Shown: in pieces, positions 19,561 to 29,319 of the stretch
Numbering within the stretch: position 1 is the first letter of the stretch
Layout of the letters: every line of letters starts with the position of its first letter
NCBI GenBank assembly: GCA_016124945.1
Contig: WGMT01000026.1
Location: 1-64,000, forward strand
DNA length: 64,000 nucleotides
Source of the DNA: a bacterium
GTDB lineage: Bacteria > Chloroflexota > Anaerolineae > Caldilineales > Caldilineaceae
Reading direction: 5' to 3'
Notes under the pieces: generated by a model
The model's input: only the letters and a program-made list of their open reading frames with translations
The model's database searches: none
What the model was told of the DNA's origin: nothing
Translations under genes and position numbers: made by a program

Positions 19561-21202
19561 GGTGATCTACACGCTCAACCTTCGCCAACAGATCCACCAA
19601 ATTTTCCAGCTTGAAGGGTTTGGGCAGGTAGGCGTCCATACCGGCGGCGAAGCATATTTCGCGATCGCCTTCTACGGCGTTGGCAGTGAGGGCAATAATG
19701 GTAGGTTGGTGCTGCAATAACCGGCTGGCTCGAATCTCGCGTGTTGCGGTCAGGCCATCCATTTCGGGCATCTGGATATCCATCAAGATGACATCGTACT
19801 CGTGCGTCTGCAAGCGATCCAGTACCTGCTGCCCGTTGCCGGCCACGTCTGCGCTGAGCCCGATCCGTTGGAGCAACAACTGCATCACCTTCTGATTGGT
19901 CAGGTTGTCTTCGGCAAGAAGAAGACGCAAGCCTGGATCCAGCATAGGTAGATCCGCCGTTGAGGGCGCTTCCACCTCCGGCGTCTGATCCGCTACAGAG
20001 TGCAACCAAACCGAGACATGAAAGTGTGAACCAACCCCGACTTCGCTGTCCACTGTGATGGTGCCGCCCATCAACTCGGCTAGACGGTTGCTGATCACCA
20101 GGCCGAGGCCGGTTCCGCCAAAGCGACGTGAGCGCAAGCTATCAAGCTGTGAAAAGGCCAGGAAGAGTCGGTTGAAGTATTCCGGTGGAATGCCGATCCC
20201 TGTATCGCTGACAACGAAGCGAATCTCAACTTCCCCGTTGCCGTTACAGCGGCCAAGCGAAGCAGAGACGCCCACAACGCCCCGTTCAGTAAACTTGACA
20301 GCATTGCCCACAAGGTTAATCAGAATCTGGCGCAGGCGCAGCTCGTCTCCGGCCACGTAACGGGGGAGATTAGACGCCATCCGCATGCTCAGCAACAGTT
20401 GGCGCTGTGCAGCGTTGTGATAAAAAAGATCTTTGATCTCGTCTAGACAGCGGTAGAGATCAAAGGGTTGAACATTCAGTTCCATCTTGCCGGAATCGAT
20501 TTTCGAAAAATCGAGAATATCGTTCACCATCGCCAACAGTGTGTTGCTGCTAGATGAAATTGTGGATACAAAGTCGCGTTGTTTATCGAAGAGTTCCCCA
20601 TCAAGTAATAGACGAGTCATGCCGATGATGGCATTGAGGGGGGTGCGGATTTCATGGCTAACGTTGGCCAGGAAATCAGATTTGGCCTGGTTGGCGGCTT
20701 CGGCTGTACTCAGCGCAGAGCGTGTCTCTTCCTCCAGACGTTTGCGCCAGGTGACATCCTGTAGAAATCCGATGGATCCGATGGACTTTCCGTGGGCGTC
20801 GCGCTCTTCGATGGATGTGTCGGCGATCCAGCGCTCCTCGCCTGAGGGGGTGGTGATGCGTACATCCACTGTCCAGGTGCTTACTTCGTTTTCCACCACA
20901 CGGCGGCTGGCTTCTTCCATGCTCAGGCCGGCCAACTGCCCTCGAAATTGGGTCTCCAGAATAAGGCTCTGCCACATCTCAGGCGTCATCTTTTCATGTG
21001 GGTGACCAGTAACTTCCTCGAAATTGTCGCCAACGAAGGTAAATCGCGCCCCGGCAGATCTGTTTTCGCGGCGGTAGGGTACACCCCCAGCAGCCGCAAT
21101 CGCCTGGCGATAGACACGCTCAAGGTATTGCACCTCACTGGGTGAAGTTTCCACGTGAATTAAATCCCTCATAGAGGCGGGTTGTGTTGGGAGTATAGAC
21201 AA
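19508..21202 (-). CDS. Hybrid sensor histidine kinase/response regulator with PAS domain
   Basis: 564 residues, no membrane helix, so cytosolic. Order: PAS domain (about 45-155), HisKA with [13 protein letters not shown] (His183), HATPase_c with [17 protein letters not shown] and [10 protein letters not shown], then a receiver domain (about 425-545) with phospho-acceptor Asp475 in [12 protein letters not shown]. There is no output or Hpt domain, so a separate phosphotransfer partner is expected. The start is a TTG at 21,202 with AGGAG eight bases before it; ATG at 21,172 is the alternative. Its 3' end overlaps glnS by 53 bp tail to tail. Confidence 0.9.
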   Translation of the reverse strand: MSILPTQPASMRDLIHVETSPSEVQYLERVYRQAIAAAGGVPYRRENRSAGARFTFVGDNFEEVTGHPHEKMTPEMWQSLILETQFRGQLAGLSMEEASRRVVENEVSTWTVDVRITTPSGEERWIADTSIEERDAHGKSIGSIGFLQDVTWRKRLEEETRSALSTAEAANQAKSDFLANVSHEIRTPLNAIIGMTRLLLDGELFDKQRDFVSTISSSSNTLLAMVNDILDFSKIDSGKMELNVQPFDLYRCLDEIKDLFYHNAAQRQLLLSMRMASNLPRYVAGDELRLRQILINLVGNAVKFTERGVVGVSASLGRCNGNGEVEIRFVVSDTGIGIPPEYFNRLFLAFSQLDSLRSRRFGGTGLGLVISNRLAELMGGTITVDSEVGVGSHFHVSVWLHSVADQTPEVEAPSTADLPMLDPGLRLLLAEDNLTNQKVMQLLLQRIGLSADVAGNGQQVLDRLQTHEYDVILMDIQMPEMDGLTATREIRASRLLQHQPTIIALTANAVEGDREICFAAGMDAYLPKPFKLENLVDLLAKVERVDHLTSPESLPTNRATQSSD

Positions 21203-21496
21203 ACCACTTTCTCCTAAACAAGTAAACAGGAATTCAGCTTACGCACACCCATCAATTATAGCAGAATGACTCTAAGTACCGGATTAGCGTATTTACTGGA
21301 CTTTGCCAGATTCCTTATTTAAAACTGATTACCCCACTCGTTTGATGCGTGTTGATACAACAGGACAAATTGCAGAAAATGTAGTACCCTATACTTTCAC
21401 AGGGTGCACTGGAACACAGCGTATGGATGGAGATGTGCATTATGGTTCTGTACACAACCTCTACATCACAAACATACATACAGGGGGATTCGGGTT

Positions 21497-22426
21497 ATGT
21501 CGAAACGCGCATTTTTGGTGGGCATCAACCAGTTCACACGGCCCGAGTGGGCGCTGCGTGGTTGTGTCAACGATTCCCACGCCATGCGGCAGTTGCTGGG
21601 CGATCTCTACGGTTTCGCATCCACCGACATTCGTGTGCTGCATGACACTGAGGCAACGGCCAAAAACATTCTCGAAGGATTGTCTTGGTTGTTTAGTGGT
21701 TATACAGGCGATGCCCAAGACGTTCGACTCTTTCACATTGCCAGCCACGGCACACAGGTCGCCGACACCACCAGTGATGAAGGTGACAAACTCGACGAGG
21801 TGATTGTGCCGTACGATCATTCTTGGACCAATCCCATAAAAGACGATGTGCTGGGTGTCATCTTCGACGCCGTCCCCGATAACGTCAGTTTCACCTTCAT
21901 CGCCGATTGCTGTCACAGTGGCAGCATCAACAAGGTTGTTTATCCCCCCGAAGTCGTCGATGTACGAGGACGCTTCATCGAAGCCCCCGAAGAGATGCAG
22001 ATGCGCATTGCCCGCATCAAACTTCAACACCAAGAGGACGAAGAGAATTGGTTGGCCCCACGCCTGGCCGAAGAACGTGGCGAACGTTCTTTTCGAGAAT
22101 GGCTGGATGTGCGCGACCAGATCAAAGAGAAGTTGTTGTCTCGTTTTCGCCGAGAAAAGCAGGGCAAGGTGGCTGTAGCCAAGCCGCAGATCCTGTTGGC
22201 GGCCTGCCGCGATGAAGAGACTGCCGCCGATGCCTTTATCGACGGCGATCACCGTGGCGCCTTTACTTGGTCGCTGAATGCGGCGATTCGCGAGCGCAAC
22301 GGCAACATTTCGTACGGCGATCTCATCGATCGCTCTACACACCTGCTACAAAATTACACCCAGAATCCCCAGTTGGACTGCCCCGAAGCCTTGCGCGGGC
22401 GCAGTTTCCTCAGCCCACTGGTATAA
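21497..22426 (+). CDS. Caspase-like (metacaspase type I) cysteine peptidase, C14 family
   Basis: 309 residues: the caspase p20-like domain only, with no prodomain, TPR or other effector domain. Catalytic dyad: His84 in FHIASHGTQ and Cys139 in DCCHSGS. The start MSKRAFLVGINQF is typical of bacterial orthocaspases, which cleave after Arg or Lys and often need Ca2+. An insert at about 150-215, rich in charged residues, could hold a processing site. ATG at 21,497 follows a GGGGG stretch; the 294 bp upstream are non-coding. It heads a tight operon with a DUF362 gene (18 bp) and an oxidoreductase. Confidence 0.9.
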   Translation: MSKRAFLVGINQFTRPEWALRGCVNDSHAMRQLLGDLYGFASTDIRVLHDTEATAKNILEGLSWLFSGYTGDAQDVRLFHIASHGTQVADTTSDEGDKLDEVIVPYDHSWTNPIKDDVLGVIFDAVPDNVSFTFIADCCHSGSINKVVYPPEVVDVRGRFIEAPEEMQMRIARIKLQHQEDEENWLAPRLAEERGERSFREWLDVRDQIKEKLLSRFRREKQGKVAVAKPQILLAACRDEETAADAFIDGDHRGAFTWSLNAAIRERNGNISYGDLIDRSTHLLQNYTQNPQLDCPEALRGRSFLSPLV

Positions 22427-22444
22427 CAGAGAAAGCGAAAGTCT

Positions 22445-23404
22445 ATGATGGCGACACGTGCACGCGTTGGCTTGACGCGCGGTGAAAACCGGCGCGACAA
22501 TATTTTTCGGGCGCTTTCCTTGGTACGCGACGAGGTGGAAGCCAAGTTAGCGCCACAGGTCATGCTCAAACCTAATTTCCTTTCCAGCAGTAACCAACTC
22601 GCTTCCAGCCATATCGACGCCATCCGTGGTGCCATCGACTTCCTTTTAACCACGCCCAATCCGCCGGAGGAGATCTTGATTGCCGAGGGCGGCAACGAGG
22701 GCTATTCAGGGGAGGCTTTTGCCAATTTTGGTTTCCAGGCTTTGCACGCGGAATACCCCATGTCGATCCGTTTAATCGATTTGAACCAGGAAACCAACTG
22801 GGAAGAGACGCCGATTGTGTTGGCCGACCGCAGCCAGACAGTGGTGCGCATGCCGAAGACAGTGTTGGATTGTCCATGCACCATCTCAATGGCTGTGGCC
22901 AAGACACACGATGTCTGCGTGGTGACATTGGCGCTCAAGAACATGATCATGGGCACGATCCACAAGCCGGATCGCGTGAAAATGCACGGATTCAACAGCC
23001 ACGCCGAGCGGGTGCTCCCCGACGAAGCGCAGGTGCTCAACCTAAATCTGATCCGGCTGTCGCGCTTCCTCAGCCCAGACATTGCCGTTGTGGATGGGAC
23101 ACGCGGCCTGCAGGGCAACGGCCCCGGCGGCGAGGACGCTGTCGCCTTGGGCATTGTAGCGGCGGGCGTCGACGTCTTCGCCGCCGATGCGGTGATGACG
23201 CGCGCGATGGGCTTCGATCCAATGGCGATGGGCTTGTTACACTACGGCCATGCATTGGGTTTGGGCGTGGCCGATCTGGCCGAAATCGAGGTATTGGAGA
23301 CGCTTCTCAACGAGGTGGTGGTTCCCTTCAAGCCACACGAGACCACCGATCTGCAACTTCAATGGCAAACGGCAGACGCAGCACAGTGGCTGCCCACAAT
23401 GTAG
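22445..23404 (+). CDS. DUF362 domain-containing protein
   Basis: 319 residues resembling DUF362: VMLKPNFLSS near the N-terminus, SMAVAKTHD, LALKNMIMGTIH, and a C-terminal VVDGTRGLQGNGP segment. DUF362 proteins often come with a [4Fe-4S] domain; none is present here, though Cys residues occur in LDCPCTISM. Biochemical role unknown. It sits between the caspase gene and an oxidoreductase gene with gaps of 18 and 16 bp, so co-expression is likely. Confidence 0.8.
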   Translation: MMATRARVGLTRGENRRDNIFRALSLVRDEVEAKLAPQVMLKPNFLSSSNQLASSHIDAIRGAIDFLLTTPNPPEEILIAEGGNEGYSGEAFANFGFQALHAEYPMSIRLIDLNQETNWEETPIVLADRSQTVVRMPKTVLDCPCTISMAVAKTHDVCVVTLALKNMIMGTIHKPDRVKMHGFNSHAERVLPDEAQVLNLNLIRLSRFLSPDIAVVDGTRGLQGNGPGGEDAVALGIVAAGVDVFAADAVMTRAMGFDPMAMGLLHYGHALGLGVADLAEIEVLETLLNEVVVPFKPHETTDLQLQWQTADAAQWLPTM

Positions 23405-23420
23405 ATATGGAATCCAATCT

Positions 23421-24452
23421 ATGACGTCCATTCCTGCCACCATGACTGCCATTACACAGGACGTTTACGGCGGACCCGAAGTGCTATCTCTGCGCTCGGT
23501 GCCGACGCCCATCCCTAGCCCACGCGACCTGCTCGTACGTGTCCACGCCGCCGCCGTCAACCCGGTAGACGCCAAGACGCGCCAAGGCGGTACACCTGGC
23601 GCGGCCGTCGACAATCCACCGCTCATCCTGGGCTGGGACGGTGCCGGCGAGGTGGTTGCGATTGGCGCGGAGGTGCGCCGATTCGCTGTAGGTGAAAGCG
23701 TCTTCTTCGCGGGGGACATTACGCGCCAGGGTTCCTACGCCGAGTATGTGGCCGTCGACGAACGGATTGTTGGCCACAAACCCACATCGCTCAGCTTCGA
23801 AGAGGCGGCAGCTATGCCACTCACGGCCTTGACCGCCTGGGAAGGGCTGGTTGAAACGCTGGACGCACAGCAAGGGCCGAATGCCCCTGTGCGCTCGTTG
23901 TTGATTGTGGGCGGCGCCGGTGGCGTTGGCTCGGTGGCCATACAGATTGCGAAACGCGTATGTAACCTCCATGTAGTGGCCACCGCTTCTCGCCCCGAAA
24001 GCCACAGCGTCTGTCTACGCTTAGGCGCAGATGCCACCATTGATCACACACAGCCGTTCGCTCCACAGCTACACGAATTTGGTCTACGTGGTGTTGACTA
24101 CCTCTTCAGCACAGCACCGTTGACCAACTTCCCTCAACTTGTTTCCGTCCTCAACCCCCTTGGGCGAATTTGTGTCATCCTGGGCGGTCCCCCTGCACAG
24201 GCGCTCGATGTTAGCGGGCTCTTCCCCATCCGCGGCACCCTCTCTTTTGAATTGATGTTCACCCGTCCACGCTTAGGCGTTGAACCCGAAAAGCAGGGCG
24301 CCATCCTCGACCGAATCGCTGATCTGCTCGATCAGGGCGTCCTCGTGACGACAGTAACCGATGTACGTCCGTGGACTGAGGTACAAGAGGCCCACCGGCA
24401 GATCGAATCAACGCACACAATGGGGAAAATTGTGCTCCGTATCGCTGGATAG
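23421..24452 (+). CDS. Zinc-binding-type alcohol dehydrogenase / quinone oxidoreductase family protein
   Basis: 343 residues of the medium-chain reductase superfamily. Seen: an N-terminal GroES-like fold with VHAAAVNPVDAKTRQG, the cofactor motif GGAGGVGSVAIQIAK (Rossmann), and AMPLTALTAWEGL. The catalytic and structural zinc Cys clusters are missing, which fits the quinone oxidoreductase/enoyl reductase branch rather than true alcohol dehydrogenases. NADPH is the likely cofactor; the substrate is unknown. Third gene of the caspase operon. Confidence 0.85.
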   Translation: MTSIPATMTAITQDVYGGPEVLSLRSVPTPIPSPRDLLVRVHAAAVNPVDAKTRQGGTPGAAVDNPPLILGWDGAGEVVAIGAEVRRFAVGESVFFAGDITRQGSYAEYVAVDERIVGHKPTSLSFEEAAAMPLTALTAWEGLVETLDAQQGPNAPVRSLLIVGGAGGVGSVAIQIAKRVCNLHVVATASRPESHSVCLRLGADATIDHTQPFAPQLHEFGLRGVDYLFSTAPLTNFPQLVSVLNPLGRICVILGGPPAQALDVSGLFPIRGTLSFELMFTRPRLGVEPEKQGAILDRIADLLDQGVLVTTVTDVRPWTEVQEAHRQIESTHTMGKIVLRIAG

Positions 24453-24595
24453 GGATCACAGACCCCCATCTTCTTACCGCCGAATCGTCCAACCACTACA
24501 CAGGAGAATCTGGGTAAAGTATCGTTACGCCGAAAAAACGTGGCCTGCGTGCCGCGATGCAGCGCGTACGGGACAAGTGGTGTCTACTAAGCAAT

Positions 24596-24719
24596 CAATG
24601 TCATTCAGTTAAGCGCGGAGAGAGCACCCCCAGGTGCGGGTCTACACGAGAACAGCCGCACGTGGACGTGCTCTCTCCGCAGATATTCGAGTGCTGAAAC
24701 CCTTAACTTAACGACATTG
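24596..24719. repeat. Family B hairpin repeat, copy 2
   Basis: The ends CAATGTCATTCAGTTAAG and CTTAACTTAACGACATTG form a terminal inverted repeat. The inner arms GCGGAGAGAGCAC (24,615-24,627) and GTGCTCTCTCCGC (24,668-24,680) are perfect. The conserved trailer ATATTCGAG follows the right arm, as in copy 1. It ends where AT-rich sequence begins. Confidence 0.8.
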
Positions 24720-25135
24720 AATAAGCACTAGGTACTTAAGACCTAAAACTAGCATAGATTCTGTAAGCATTTTAAAAGCATTGCATTACAGAACTACGTA
24801 TATATTTGTTTCAGATTAGTATTAGGAAAGAGCACAAGTATATATCGTAAAACCAACAACAATAAAATATTTTCTTTTCCTGCAATTGCTTACATAATCA
24901 TTATATGTATTTAGTGCTCAGTGAGAATCGTGAGCAACCAGAATCTTGAGCAACTAAGAATAGTAACACAATCATGTTTCATTTGGATCTGTACTCAATT
25001 AAGATGGAAGTTAATCTGAATGCTTTTATGGGGTTGAGGTAGCGTCTAACCATGTAACACATCAAATTCCATTGACCGAAACTAGATTACAGCAGACAAA
25101 CATAGATGCCCTTAATCAATTGCGTTAGCTAGCTC
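24720..25135. other. AT-rich intergenic region before an orphan response regulator
   Basis: About 415 bp clearly richer in A and T than the flanking genes, with no gene seen. It contains a pair of 16-bp direct repeats at 24,924-24,955 and several poly-A/T runs. The 140 bp before it (24,453-24,595) also hold no supported gene. It probably carries the promoter of the regulator, but no clear -35/-10 pair could be chosen. Confidence 0.6.
24924..24955. repeat. 16-bp direct repeat, possible operator
   Basis: AGAATCGTGAGCAACC is followed at once by AGAATCTTGAGCAACT; 14 of 16 positions agree. OmpR-type regulators often bind direct repeats with short centres, so autoregulation is possible. Position is about 180 bp before the start codon. 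Confidence 0.4.
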
Positions 25136-25861
25136 GTGACAGAAAGAGATGCAAAGGTGAAGAAGAGAATTCTTGTTGTGGATGATGACCGAACCCTTCT
25201 TGAGCTGTTGAAGGCACATCTTCAACGTCACGATTACAATGTGGTTGTGGCCGAAGATGGTGCCGCAGCGCTACGCATGGCCTACCAGAGCCACCCAGAT
25301 CTGATCATTCTAGACATTATGATGCCTGAAATCTCAGGTATCGAAGTCTGTAAACGCTTACGTGAGATGTCGAACACGCCGATCATTATGCTCACAGCAC
25401 TCTCACAAGAAAATTACGTGATCAAGGCGTTGGATGCTGGGGCAGATGACTATGTGCGGAAACCCTACACAATCGGTGAACTTCTGGCACGGATCAAGGT
25501 GCAATTTCGCACAGACAAGCACATTGCCACAAACGAGCCGCCGGCCCAACTGGTTGCAGGCGATGTTTTGATTGATCTACCGAAGCGGAAGGTTTCGGTG
25601 CGGGGCGCACAGGTAGACCTGACGCCGACAGAATATGATCTTTTGGTCTTTATGGCTCGACATCACGATGAAGTCCTCACACATGAACGTCTTCTGCGCG
25701 AGGGGTGGGGGCCGGAGTATATCGACCAGCTTGACTACTTGCGGCTCTATATTCGTTACCTGCGCAACAAGATCGAAACCAATCCTTCTCAACCTGAGAT
25801 CATCAAGACAGAGCGCGGTATCGGCTACTATATGAACACCTTCTCGGATCAGATCAATTAG
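25136..25861 (+). CDS. OmpR/PhoB family response regulator (orphan)
   Basis: 241 residues: receiver domain with Asp16-Asp18 and phospho-acceptor Asp60 in LILDIMMPEISG, then a winged-helix DNA-binding domain (about 140-235) with LTPTEYDLLVFMARH and YIRYLRNKIE. No kinase gene is adjacent. The start is a GTG; a GTG at 25,157 is also possible. Base composition is less GC-rich than the neighbours, and it is flanked by a family B repeat with AT-rich DNA and by a strong terminator, so it may have been acquired. Confidence 0.9.
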   Translation: MTERDAKVKKRILVVDDDRTLLELLKAHLQRHDYNVVVAEDGAAALRMAYQSHPDLIILDIMMPEISGIEVCKRLREMSNTPIIMLTALSQENYVIKALDAGADDYVRKPYTIGELLARIKVQFRTDKHIATNEPPAQLVAGDVLIDLPKRKVSVRGAQVDLTPTEYDLLVFMARHHDEVLTHERLLREGWGPEYIDQLDYLRLYIRYLRNKIETNPSQPEIIKTERGIGYYMNTFSDQIN

Positions 25862-25916
25862 ATTCACCAATAGCGGCGACGATATACGTTACACGACGCA
25901 GCCAATAGACAAATAC

Positions 25917-25953
25917 AAAAAGGGGGGACGGCTCGATGCCGTCCCCCCTTTTT
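25917..25953. terminator. Bidirectional intrinsic terminator
   Basis: Stem AAAAAGGGGGGACGGC with GCCGTCCCCCCTTTTTG around loop TCGAT, with A's on one side and T's on the other. It lies between the convergent regulator and TolB-like genes and can serve both. Confidence 0.9.
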
Positions 25954-25981
25954 GTATACACAGGCTTTTGTATACACAGGC
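25949..25981. repeat. 16-bp tandem duplication beside the terminator
   Basis: TTTTGTATACACAGGC occurs twice head to tail; the first copy overlaps the terminator T-tract. Probably a slippage duplication. Confidence 0.6.
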
Positions 25982-25989
25982 CACGTCTG

Positions 25990-28167
25990 CTACTTCACCC
26001 AAACTGGGTTCCAGTCGTTGTAGGGCGAACTGAGTAGCGGGCGTACGTTCGATCCATCGACGTTCATAATCCACAACTGCCGCCGTCCACTGTCGCGATT
26101 CGACCAGAAGACAATCTGCGCGCCGTCGGGCGACCAGGTGGGGTGCTTGTCCCATTCCCAGCCGTTCTGGGTGAGCTGTCGGATCTCAGTCCCGTCAGGA
26201 CGGGCCGTGTAGATCTCATCGTTGCCCGTTTCCACTGAGACAAACGCCACTCGATCTCCTGCAGGTGACCAGACTGGATCGTAGCTCTGCGCCGGCCAGG
26301 ACGTCACCTGTGCTCTGTCGACGTTGTACTGGCTGTCGAAGACGTAGACTTGTGGAATTCGTTGTAGGTCGTCGCGTACCACCAGGCTTAGCCAGGGTTC
26401 AAGTGGCGAAATACGTTCGCCAGCCTCGGCCAGGGCGAAGGGCCAAGTTTCGGTGACCTGTGCCAACCGGCCACTGACGGGATCAAGGGCGAAGAGTTGA
26501 TCCGAGCCGTTACGATCGCTCCAGAAGAGGATCTTGCCGAACAACGACTGTGGCACCGCATTAGGTGCGGGCGTTGCCGTGGGCTGCACTGTAGGCGTCA
26601 CCTGATCGAGGAAGAGAAGCAACGGGACAGGTGTGCCTTCCAGGTTGGGTGTGGCTGTAGGCACAACCACGGTGGCGTTGGCCGGCAGCGGTGTGGCAGT
26701 GCCTGTGGTCTGAGCGATGGCGGTGGCAAGCGCCACCTGGAAAGAGGCCGTCGCCAGATTCTCCGGCGTAGCCGTGGCGGCAATGAGCAGCGGCGTGGGT
26801 GTCAACGTAGCCATGACGGCGTTGTAGGGCAGCGGCGTGGGCGTGCCGATGAGCCGCTCGGCAGTAGCGGCGGCATTTTGGGCGACGGCCGTCACCGCGT
26901 TCTCCGGCTGCGGCGTCGGCACAATTACAATGGGCGTTACTGCGTCCGGTGGCACAGGTGTAAAGGTGCCGGTGGTCATGGCGACGGCAGTAGCGTAAAG
27001 CGCCTGCGCGATCTGAGTGGCCGGGCTGGCCGGTGTCGGCGTCGATTCCACAATTGCAGGCAGGCCCAGCAGGTAAGCAGCGGCCTGTGCAGTTTCAACA
27101 TTGGCCGCAACCGGTGTAGGCGTGATCACACGAATGATCTCTTGTGGGTTGGCGGCGGCGGTGGCTGTCTCTTGGTTTGCCACTTGTATATGCGCCGCAA
27201 CTGTTAGGACATTGGCCGGCGTGGACGTGGAGGTTGCCACAATGAAGCGGGGCGTGGGCAACGGCGGCGGCGTGGCCGGCGCCGGTCCTAACCGCAAATG
27301 CAACTCGGGCTGATGATCGCCGGCCAACGTGCCGACGCCACTATCCCACGAAAAGAGCGACGCATCACCACCAGTGGGGCCGATGACGCGCACCAGAATC
27401 GACGACTTGCCCGCCAGCAGTTGATCGGCGATCCAGGCGCGCTCAGTAGGGCCTAGCAGCCAGATATTGGTAACGCCTTCGCCCAGATCCCCGTTGCGCA
27501 AGGTAGGCAGAAGCGATATGGAGGCAGGCAGGTTAAAGACCGTCTGAAAATCAAGTCGCACAAACGATTCATCGTTGTCGGCAATCAACTGCACAGTCCA
27601 GGTAGCGTCCGTTGAGGAGAGGCGCTCAGTATCCAGGCCGGTCAGGTGCAGTGCAACTTCACGGATCTCAGCGCCGCGAGGCACGCGTGTCAGATCAAAG
27701 CGGATCAACGAGATAAATGCCTGGCTGTCATAATAACCGGCATATAAAAAGGAATCGCCGATGGCGCGATTTTCGCTGCCACTGGCGAACCAGCCCAAAT
27801 TTCTTTCGTCCGTGCGGGCCGTAAATTCACTGCTGCCGTCCACCGAAGTAGGCGTCGACGTTGGCACCTGGGCAAGCAGACCGGGCTGGTCGGCGCTGAC
27901 ACCGGTCACCGGCGCAGCGGCTACGGCGAGAAGGGCAGTAGACGGCGACACGACTTCAGCATCAGGCAGGATAGGCAAAGCAGCCGTCGACGGGTCGTCG
28001 ACAGTGTTGGCCGACATATCGGCGATAGACTGTGGCTGTGGTCCGTCAATGATCCGGTTGTGCAAAAAGTGGTTACCACTATAGATCAAGAGGCTCCACA
28101 GACAAACAAGCCCCACCCCCGCCAATAGACGGCTCAGGTTCCTCCGCGACAACAGTTGACTGCGCAT
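25990..28167 (-). CDS. Exported protein: DNRLRE-like domain, Thr-Pro repeat linker, TolB-like propeller
   Basis: 725 residues. An N-terminal signal anchor (about 12-33) precedes a low-complexity stretch, a beta-rich DNRLRE-type domain (about 110-290; IRFDLTRVPRGAEIREVALH), a linker of about 240 residues, and a C-terminal TolB/PD40 propeller portion (about 545-725) with three or four blades, such as YDPVWSPAGDRVAFVS and KHPTWSPDGAQIVFWS. The linker is built of irregular repeats of about 30 residues with the pattern N-A-x-T-A ... A-T-A ... T-P-x-P. Likely a cell-surface protein; function unknown. Convergent with the response regulator. Confidence 0.78.
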   Translation of the reverse strand: MRSQLLSRRNLSRLLAGVGLVCLWSLLIYSGNHFLHNRIIDGPQPQSIADMSANTVDDPSTAALPILPDAEVVSPSTALLAVAAAPVTGVSADQPGLLAQVPTSTPTSVDGSSEFTARTDERNLGWFASGSENRAIGDSFLYAGYYDSQAFISLIRFDLTRVPRGAEIREVALHLTGLDTERLSSTDATWTVQLIADNDESFVRLDFQTVFNLPASISLLPTLRNGDLGEGVTNIWLLGPTERAWIADQLLAGKSSILVRVIGPTGGDASLFSWDSGVGTLAGDHQPELHLRLGPAPATPPPLPTPRFIVATSTSTPANVLTVAAHIQVANQETATAAANPQEIIRVITPTPVAANVETAQAAAYLLGLPAIVESTPTPASPATQIAQALYATAVAMTTGTFTPVPPDAVTPIVIVPTPQPENAVTAVAQNAAATAERLIGTPTPLPYNAVMATLTPTPLLIAATATPENLATASFQVALATAIAQTTGTATPLPANATVVVPTATPNLEGTPVPLLLFLDQVTPTVQPTATPAPNAVPQSLFGKILFWSDRNGSDQLFALDPVSGRLAQVTETWPFALAEAGERISPLEPWLSLVVRDDLQRIPQVYVFDSQYNVDRAQVTSWPAQSYDPVWSPAGDRVAFVSVETGNDEIYTARPDGTEIRQLTQNGWEWDKHPTWSPDGAQIVFWSNRDSGRRQLWIMNVDGSNVRPLLSSPYNDWNPVWVK

Positions 28168-28445
28168 AACGTCCTTCCCAGAAAAGCGAAGAAAAAAAGC
28201 AATTATACAGCTGACTTAGACATCATAATTACGCATGCACACACAATCAATAGAAAACAGCGATATTGATAGTGAATTCTAATAAATAACCCATACAATT
28301 CTCCCTAAAACAATCCGTACCTCCTTACACAACCTTTGATATGCAATTCTAATCTACCCCTTATGCGATTCTCCGCCGTCATCGGTATGCTGATTTCAGG
28401 CCAAGTGCTCAACTCATAACTGCATTTGAATCTGGATGGATATCA
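28168..28445. other. AT-rich divergent intergenic region
   Basis: 278 bp between the divergent TolB-like gene and the first gene of the glycan locus, visibly richer in A and T than the genes. It likely holds promoters for both directions; no convincing -35/-10 pair was found. No gene or repeat recognised. Confidence 0.6.
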
Positions 28446-29273
28446 GTGAAGACGGTTAACAGCACATCGAATCATGTAAATCGCACAGCCTCACCCGCAT
28501 CACTTGATCGCAAGCTCGGTGACGGTGCATCTGCCCAGGGTGGCGGCCTTTCGGCGCTACGACTTTACGTTGAACGCCAGGCCAGTAATCCAGGGCGCTA
28601 TGTGCTGGAGCAGGCGATGTTTGCTGTGGCCGGCTGGGTGCCCAGTGTGATCGGCATCGGTCTACGTGCCGTCTTCTACCGGGCGATTTTGCAGATGGAC
28701 GGCATCGCCGCCATCGAAAGCGGTGTGCGACTGCGCTTTGCCGATCAGATCCACCTGGGCAAGAACGTCTACCTGGATCAGGCGACGTACTTACACGCCT
28801 GCCCGGCAGGGATTCACATCGGCGACAACACTTTTGTGATGCATGGCTCGATTTTGCACGTCTACAACTTTCGGGATCTGCCGCACGCTTTTATTCGCAT
28901 CGGTCGCGATTCATTGATCGGTGAGATGAATGTCCTTCGTGGGCAGGGCGGCATTACCATCGGGGATCGGGTCTACACGGCGCCACAGGTACAGATGTTG
29001 GCCGTGAACCACGTCTTCGATGACCCCGCAAGGCCGATGGTCGAGCAGGGCATTACAGCGCAGGGCATCACCGTTGAGGATGATTGTTGGATCGGCGCTG
29101 GGGCGATTATCACCGACGGCGTCACCGTTGGCACAGGCTCGGTTGTTGCAGCAGGCGCTGTCGTCACCAAAGACGTTGCGCCGCGAAGTGTGGTCGGCGG
29201 TGTGCCGGCCAGGTTTATCAAGCAGATTGAAGCGGGGCAACCTCGCCCCAACAATGTGGTCGTGCATTTTTAG
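28446..29273 (+). CDS. Hexapeptide-repeat acyltransferase (WbbJ-like)
   Basis: 275 residues. After a variable N-terminus with a hydrophobic stretch (about 60-75), residues 90-265 show left-handed beta-helix hexads ([40 protein letters not shown]) ending in the family-typical [10 protein letters not shown]. The His in [10 protein letters not shown] is the expected catalytic base. Such enzymes O-acetylate or otherwise acylate sugars of surface polysaccharides. The start is a GTG at 28,446 preceded by GGATGGA. The 278 bp before it are AT-rich and non-coding. First gene of the glycan locus. Confidence 0.83.
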   Translation: MKTVNSTSNHVNRTASPASLDRKLGDGASAQGGGLSALRLYVERQASNPGRYVLEQAMFAVAGWVPSVIGIGLRAVFYRAILQMDGIAAIESGVRLRFADQIHLGKNVYLDQATYLHACPAGIHIGDNTFVMHGSILHVYNFRDLPHAFIRIGRDSLIGEMNVLRGQGGITIGDRVYTAPQVQMLAVNHVFDDPARPMVEQGITAQGITVEDDCWIGAGAIITDGVTVGTGSVVAAGAVVTKDVAPRSVVGGVPARFIKQIEAGQPRPNNVVVHF

Positions 29274-29319
29274 CCAACTTGGCAGCATGCACTAGTCGAA
29301 GAAGCGCAGGAGAATCCCA

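Noticed and set aside
21497..24452. Caspase operon as an anti-phage defence system
   Set aside because: No sensor, nuclease, pore-forming or TPR partner lies next to it; the neighbours look metabolic.
24453..24595. Short reading frame after the oxidoreductase gene
   Set aside because: An AGGAG is present but no ATG, GTG or TTG follows at a workable distance in an open frame.
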